A stretch of DNA of 64,000 bases from Blastocatellia bacterium (GTDB lineage: Bacteria > Acidobacteriota > Blastocatellia > Chloracidobacteriales > Chloracidobacteriaceae), in contig JAIBAN010000034.1 of the NCBI GenBank assembly GCA_019695185.1, positions 1 to 64,000 on the forward strand, given 5' to 3'. Shown here piece by piece: positions 60,018 to 64,000 of this stretch. The notes beneath the pieces were generated by a model. The model had not been told where the DNA came from. It saw only the letters and a list, made by a program, of their open reading frames with translations, and did not search any database. The position numbers and the translations under genes are program-made. Position 1 is the first letter of the stretch; each line of letters begins with the position of its first letter.

Positions 60018-61043
60018 CTACTGGGCCAGTTTAAGCACTGTGGCATAAACGCCTTGAGTCGCCTGAGCCATTCGTCTGTAGTCGAGTTTTTCAGCCGTAT
60101 CCAGTTCCGTGTGGTAATTGAAATTCCGGTAGAACGAGGTGTCGGTAATCATGACCGCCGGGTACCCCTTGGCCCAGTAGTTCAAATGGTCAGAGTAATC
60201 AATGCCGGGTACCGTGGCGGGAACGTTGATGGAACAGACCGGCAGCGCCGAAGCCCCCAGCATGGCTTTTTTCACCTTGCGGACCTCCAGGCATTGCCCC
60301 AGATTACCCACCACGGTGACAAAGTTCCCGGTGGTGGGATAAATCAGCCCCAGCATTTTCAAAGGGAACTGCTGGCTGTTGGGGGCATCGGAAAAGTACC
60401 CCAGCATTTCAAGCGAAACCATCAGCCGCACCTTGACGCCTTTTTCCTTGAGCGATTTGGCGTGAACCGCGCTGCCCATGAATTCGGTTTCAAAAAAAGG
60501 CGGTTCTTCCAACGTATAGGCCACCAATTCCACTCGCAGAGGCAGTTTGGTGGTTCCCAGGTGGCGGGCCAGTTCCAGCAAAACGGCGACACCGCTCGCA
60601 TTGTCATCGGCTCCCGGACGTGGGCCGCAGGAGTCGTAGTGGGCTCCTATCACAATCCGTTCAGGAGTGTCCGGGCCAAACGTGGCAATCACATTCCTGT
60701 ATTCAATCTTGCGGGCCTCGAAAGGTTGTTCGGTGACCACTCCCCCGGCGGTTTTCAACTCCGCTGCGATGTAGGCTGCCACCCGGTTCAGGTTTTCCGG
60801 ATGTTCTGCGTCACGCGGATGAAATGTCTCGGAAAGCATCCGGACGTGGGTTTCCAGCCGTTTGGCATCAACTGCCAGCGGCTGCTCCGTGACCCGTTCA
60901 GGAATCACAAAGGGTTGGGTCACGACAAACCAGACCGCAAAGAGCAGCAGCAGCAGCATTCCACTCAGCCACATAAGAATCCGTTTCAGGCGTTTGCGCC
61001 ATTTGTGGATTTCCCGGTCGGAATTTCGAAGGGCTTGAAACAT
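60018..61043 (-). CDS. M28-family zinc aminopeptidase, membrane-anchored
   Basis: 341 residues. One N-terminal membrane helix (about 22-40, L-L-L-L-L-F-A-V-W-F-V-V) leaves the catalytic domain outside the cytoplasm. The two-zinc site is formed by G-A-H-Y-D-S (His), G-A-D-D-N-A-S-G (bridging Asp), E-E-P-P-F (Glu catalytic and ligand) and Y-H-T-E-L-D-T (His). It hydrolyses N-terminal residues from peptides. It lies upstream of nothing else in operon on this strand and is 108 bp from the OtsAB gene. Confidence 0.9.
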   Translation of the reverse strand: MFQALRNSDREIHKWRKRLKRILMWLSGMLLLLLFAVWFVVTQPFVIPERVTEQPLAVDAKRLETHVRMLSETFHPRDAEHPENLNRVAAYIAAELKTAGGVVTEQPFEARKIEYRNVIATFGPDTPERIVIGAHYDSCGPRPGADDNASGVAVLLELARHLGTTKLPLRVELVAYTLEEPPFFETEFMGSAVHAKSLKEKGVKVRLMVSLEMLGYFSDAPNSQQFPLKMLGLIYPTTGNFVTVVGNLGQCLEVRKVKKAMLGASALPVCSINVPATVPGIDYSDHLNYWAKGYPAVMITDTSFYRNFNYHTELDTAEKLDYRRMAQATQGVYATVLKLAQ

Positions 61044-61151
61044 GGTTCACCCGGTTTGCTTGAAAAAATTGGCTGGACTTTAAGCTTGAGCCTTTGGGGA
61101 CAGATTCCGCAAGTCTCCATTGCTCAAACGTAAAGTCCAATTTCTGGCCTG

Positions 61152-63374
61152 TTACCCGGCGGCAACGGCGGTTGAGTGGGTTCCCGTCGGGCTGGTGATA
61201 AGTTGCCTCAGAAAGTACCGAACCGTCGCCGGGCTGGCAAACCGGTAGGTTCCCAGGCTGGCCGTTTCGCCAACGTGAATCGTAACGCCATTTTCCGGAA
61301 TGGCAAGGAACATGTCTTCATCGGTACGGTCGTCCCCAATTGCCACGGGAACCGCCACCGAACTGGCAACCTGTGAACAGACCTGCTGGACAATTTGTCC
61401 TTTATTGACACCCTGAGCACGGACCTCGACGATTTTCTCGCCTTTCAGCACTTCAACCGGGAGGTTGCTTAATACTTCAACCAGATGGACCTGCAATTCC
61501 TTGGCTTTGAGTGGGCCGAATTCCGGATTGGCCATCCGGTAATGCCAGGTCAATCCAGCGGTTTTTTCTTCAATCAAGGCTCCTGGCGTCTGGGCAGTGT
61601 ATTGCTCCAGGATAGGAAGGACCCTGGTTTTCCAATCAACCGGTGCCTGGTAATTTGACGCCCAGTCCGTTTGGCCGGGATAACGGGACCAACAGCCATG
61701 TTCCGCATGAAGGCCAATTGATTGGGTGCCGAACCATTGTTCGAGCACCTGCCGCTGACGGCCACTGACAATATGGACCTCCGTTTGCGGACGGTGAGAC
61801 AGCGCCGTCAATATCTGGAGCAGTTCCTGGTCAGGAGCCGCCAGTTGCGGGGTATGGCGGAAATTGACCAGCGTCCCGTCATAATCCAGAAACAGAACCA
61901 GTTGTGGAACCTGGTTCAGTCGGAAGGTCAGTTGCTGAATCGCCTCCAATGGTGAAAAGGCGGTTTCGGACAAAGTTTGCGGACACTGGTCCAGTTTATC
62001 CAGAAAGGCCTGCACCCAATGATGCACATCACTGGTAAACACCCTCCGACGGAGTGCCTGCATGCGGGTTTGCCGTTCCGGAATGGACATCAGGAGCGCT
62101 TCCCGCATTTTGTTTGAGACCTGTTCCACATCAAAGGGGTTGACTTGCAGGGCCTCCCCGAATTCCGCTGCCACTCCGGCAAACTCACTGAGGAGCAAAA
62201 CGCCGTTTTCATCGTTTCGGGCTGCCACAAATTCCTTGGCCACCAGATTCATGCCGTCCCGGACCGGCGTCACCAGCATGACATCCGTGGCCAGATACAA
62301 AGCCACCAGTTCCTCATCCGAAATGCAGCGGAACAGGTAATGAATGGGAACCGAACCCACGGAACCATAGGTGCTGTTGATACGTCCGACCAATTCGTCA
62401 ATCGTTTTGCGGTGATGCGCGTAGGATTCGACCTTTGTTCGGGAAGGGACCACCACCTGGATGAACCGGACCCGGCCAGGCAGGTCAGGGTTGTCAATCA
62501 GCAACTGGTGAAACGCCAGCAACCGCCGCACGATTCCCTTGGTGTAGTCAAGCCGGTCAATCGAAAGGAAAACCTGACAGTTGCCGGTTTCCTGCCGGAT
62601 GTCGGAGCACCGGGACTGCACGCCGGAACTGGCCGCAAGGCTGCTGTACTTTTCCGTATCAATGCCCATGGGAAAGGCTCCCAGGTGAATCAGGCGTTCC
62701 TGATACCGGATTTGCTCGACCTCGGTTTGAACTCCCAGCACATGTAAAAGGGCGGTGGCAAAATGACGGCTATAGGCATAGGTGTGAAACCCAATCAGGT
62801 CCGCACCCAACAGGCCGCGCAGAATTTCCTCCCGCCAGGGCAAAATCCGGAAAACTTCTGAAGAAGGAAACGGGATATGCAGGAAAAAGCCAATCCGCGC
62901 TTTGGGGAACCGTTCCCGAATCATGCCCGGAACCAATGCCAGTTGATAGTCATGCACCCAGATGGTATCGCCGGGGCGGTAATGGTGGCAGACCGTTTCG
63001 GCAAAGCGGCGGTTGACCGCCACATAGGTTTTCCAGTCCTGGACCGAATCCAGGTCCACCTTGTCGAGCAGGTAATGGAACAGCGGCCACAGGACGCCAT
63101 TCGAAAAGCCTTCGTAAAACTGATTGATTTCCTGGTGGCTGAGGAAAATCGGAATGGTCCGCAATTCCTGCAGGGTGGTTTCCAGTTCGGCCCGCTGGCG
63201 GCGGGGAACTGCCGAGACATCGCCCGGCCAGCCGAACCAGAGCGAATCAGAGGTTTCGTGGGGTTTTTTCAAACCACTGGCCAGGCCACCCGCAGATTTT
63301 TGGATTTCAATCGCAGTGCCTGAATAGGAAACCGTGATGGGAAGACGGTTCGATACGATCAATAAGCGGCTCAT
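61152..63374 (-). CDS. Trehalose-6-phosphate synthase/phosphatase fusion (OtsA-OtsB)
   Basis: 740 residues from ATG 63374, with GGAAAGGAG upstream. The N-terminal GT20 domain (1-~470): V-S-N-R-L-P-I-T-V, S-A-G-G-L-A-S-G-L, W-V-H-D-Y-Q-L-A-L, F-L-H-I-P-F-P, I-D-R-L-D-Y-T-K-G-I and V-R-D-G-M-N-L-V-A-K-E-F. It joins UDP-glucose and glucose-6-phosphate. The C-terminal HAD domain (~500-740): L-F-L-D-Y-D-G-T-L and G-D-D-R-T-D-E-D-M-F, which removes the phosphate to give trehalose. Trehalose protects against desiccation and osmotic stress. A GH15 gene lies 16 bp upstream in the same operon. Confidence 0.95.
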   Translation of the reverse strand: MSRLLIVSNRLPITVSYSGTAIEIQKSAGGLASGLKKPHETSDSLWFGWPGDVSAVPRRQRAELETTLQELRTIPIFLSHQEINQFYEGFSNGVLWPLFHYLLDKVDLDSVQDWKTYVAVNRRFAETVCHHYRPGDTIWVHDYQLALVPGMIRERFPKARIGFFLHIPFPSSEVFRILPWREEILRGLLGADLIGFHTYAYSRHFATALLHVLGVQTEVEQIRYQERLIHLGAFPMGIDTEKYSSLAASSGVQSRCSDIRQETGNCQVFLSIDRLDYTKGIVRRLLAFHQLLIDNPDLPGRVRFIQVVVPSRTKVESYAHHRKTIDELVGRINSTYGSVGSVPIHYLFRCISDEELVALYLATDVMLVTPVRDGMNLVAKEFVAARNDENGVLLLSEFAGVAAEFGEALQVNPFDVEQVSNKMREALLMSIPERQTRMQALRRRVFTSDVHHWVQAFLDKLDQCPQTLSETAFSPLEAIQQLTFRLNQVPQLVLFLDYDGTLVNFRHTPQLAAPDQELLQILTALSHRPQTEVHIVSGRQRQVLEQWFGTQSIGLHAEHGCWSRYPGQTDWASNYQAPVDWKTRVLPILEQYTAQTPGALIEEKTAGLTWHYRMANPEFGPLKAKELQVHLVEVLSNLPVEVLKGEKIVEVRAQGVNKGQIVQQVCSQVASSVAVPVAIGDDRTDEDMFLAIPENGVTIHVGETASLGTYRFASPATVRYFLRQLITSPTGTHSTAVAAG

Positions 63375-63390
63375 GATGGCTCCTTTCCAG

Positions 63391-64000
63391 TTAGGCCCAG
63401 GCCCGGACCTTGCCGTCGCGTGCTTCAAGCAGGCTGCCAATGGTCATGGCGGCATGAATCAACCCGACGTGGGTGTAGGCTTGGGGGAAATTGCCCAGCA
63501 GTTGACCCGATTGTGGATCAATATCTTCCGAAAAAAGTCCGACTGGGTTTTGAAATTTGAGCAGGAACTGGAACATCTCCATGGCTTCGTCCAGTTTCCC
63601 GGCCAATGCCAGCGCTTCGGCCATCCAGAATGAACAGATGGTAAAAGCACTGGTGGTCTCGCCAAAATCGTCTTCAGTTCGGTAACGAAGTACCAGGGAC
63701 CCGACCATCAGTCGTTCCCGATAGGCTTCAATGGTGGAAATGAAACGAGGGTCACGGGCATCCAACAATCCCAAGGTTGGGAGCAGGAGATTGGCCGCAT
63801 CCGGGTTTTTCCCCCCCAGGTTTTGGGTGAAATAGCCAAGCTCAAGGTTAAAGCCTTGCGAGAGAACGATTTCCCGTTCGATGGCAGCCTGTTTTGCCCA
63901 ACGTTCTGCCAAATCAGGACGGTTAAAATGCAAGGCCAGTTCGGCTCCTCGATGAATGGCGACCCAGCACATGGCACGGGAAAAGGTGTAATGGGAAAAT
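63391..64000 (-). CDS. GH15 glycoside hydrolase, C-terminal part (cut by window edge)
   Basis: The reading frame stays open to the window edge, so only the last ~203 residues are present. They begin H-Y-T-F-S-R-A-M-C-W-V-A-I-H-R-G, the characteristic GH15 motif, and include L-L-P-T-L-G-L-L-D-A-R-D and the late catalytic-base region E-T-T-S-A-F-T-I-C-S-F-W. GH15 members are glucoamylases or trehalases; beside OtsAB, a trehalase-type role is likely. It ends 16 bp before the OtsAB start. Confidence 0.9.
   Translation of the reverse strand, partial: FSHYTFSRAMCWVAIHRGAELALHFNRPDLAERWAKQAAIEREIVLSQGFNLELGYFTQNLGGKNPDAANLLLPTLGLLDARDPRFISTIEAYRERLMVGSLVLRYRTEDDFGETTSAFTICSFWMAEALALAGKLDEAMEMFQFLLKFQNPVGLFSEDIDPQSGQLLGNFPQAYTHVGLIHAAMTIGSLLEARDGKVRAWA

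Noticed and set aside
59847-61133. A 428-residue plus-strand frame opposite the M28 peptidase gene
   Set aside because: The minus-strand frame has all zinc-site motifs; the plus frame is low-complexity and has no family signature.
1-64000. tRNA or rRNA genes
   Set aside because: I looked for T-arm-like GTTCGAATC motifs and long conserved rRNA stretches and found none; a dedicated covariance search would be needed to exclude a tRNA.

Overview
The window looks like a chromosomal segment of a diderm bacterium, most likely an acidobacterium (Blastocatellia-like). That placement is inferred from gene content, not from a marker gene. Supporting signs are an LPS heptosyltransferase, a TonB-dependent receptor, multihaem c-type cytochromes, very large secreted NHL-propeller/Ig-like proteins, and a Ser/Thr kinase fused to a sulfatase-modifying-factor domain. 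I saw no tRNA, rRNA, CRISPR array, transposase or phage gene.

Region 1 (about 0.6-9.5 kb) is a ribosomal-peptide (RiPP) locus of graspetide type. A divergent promoter region separates two arms. The left arm (minus strand) encodes a 120-residue precursor with a double-glycine leader, then an attenuator-like hairpin, an MvdC/MvdD-like ATP-grasp ligase and a PpiC/SurA-like maturation protein. The right arm (plus strand) encodes a second PpiC-like protein with a degenerate FHA-like front, a membrane-fusion protein, and a C39-peptidase ABC exporter with two cNMP-binding-like domains. A second membrane-fusion gene converges from the other side. The ligase would close ester or amide side-chain rings in the precursor, and the C39 exporter would cut after Gly-Gly and secrete the product.

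Region 2 (9.6-23.4 kb): a giant secreted NHL-repeat protein; proC, an HAD hydrolase, proB and a waaF-like heptosyltransferase; a VIT/VWA protein; a TPR protein.

Region 3 (23.4-36 kb): kinase-SUMF fusion, octahaem cytochrome c, DMT exporter, a secreted protein, a TPR-containing protein O-glycosyltransferase next to a polyprenyl-phosphate GT2, an NTF2-like protein, and a FecA-like TonB receptor behind a good sigma70 promoter overlapped by a Fur-box-like palindrome.

Region 4 (36-48.3 kb, all minus strand): a cytochrome-plus-copper-monooxygenase-like protein, a dockerin-ended Ig protein and a cohesin-ended NHL protein side by side, a multi-TM glycosyltransferase, rnc (RNase III) with a hairpin at its start codon, and a TPR-like exported protein.

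Region 5 (48.6-60 kb, plus strand): class I HMG-CoA reductase, an unknown protein, a LURP-one-like protein, a saccharopine-dehydrogenase-like protein, mutY, an O-methyltransferase, a DUF1624 membrane acyltransferase, GNAT and YheT-like genes. Region 6 (60-64 kb, minus): an M28 peptidase, an OtsA-OtsB fusion, and the 3' part of a GH15 gene cut by the window edge.

The most unusual feature outside the RiPP locus is a recurrent intergenic architecture at about 13 gene junctions. A tandem array of a short unit (usually 7 bp, sometimes a ~24-bp mini-hairpin) starts at or near one stop codon. After a spacer of roughly 20-100 bp it is followed by the reverse complement of the same unit, usually ending close to the next start codon. 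The unit word differs between loci but matches between the two arms of one locus. At several loci the repeats have run into coding sequence.
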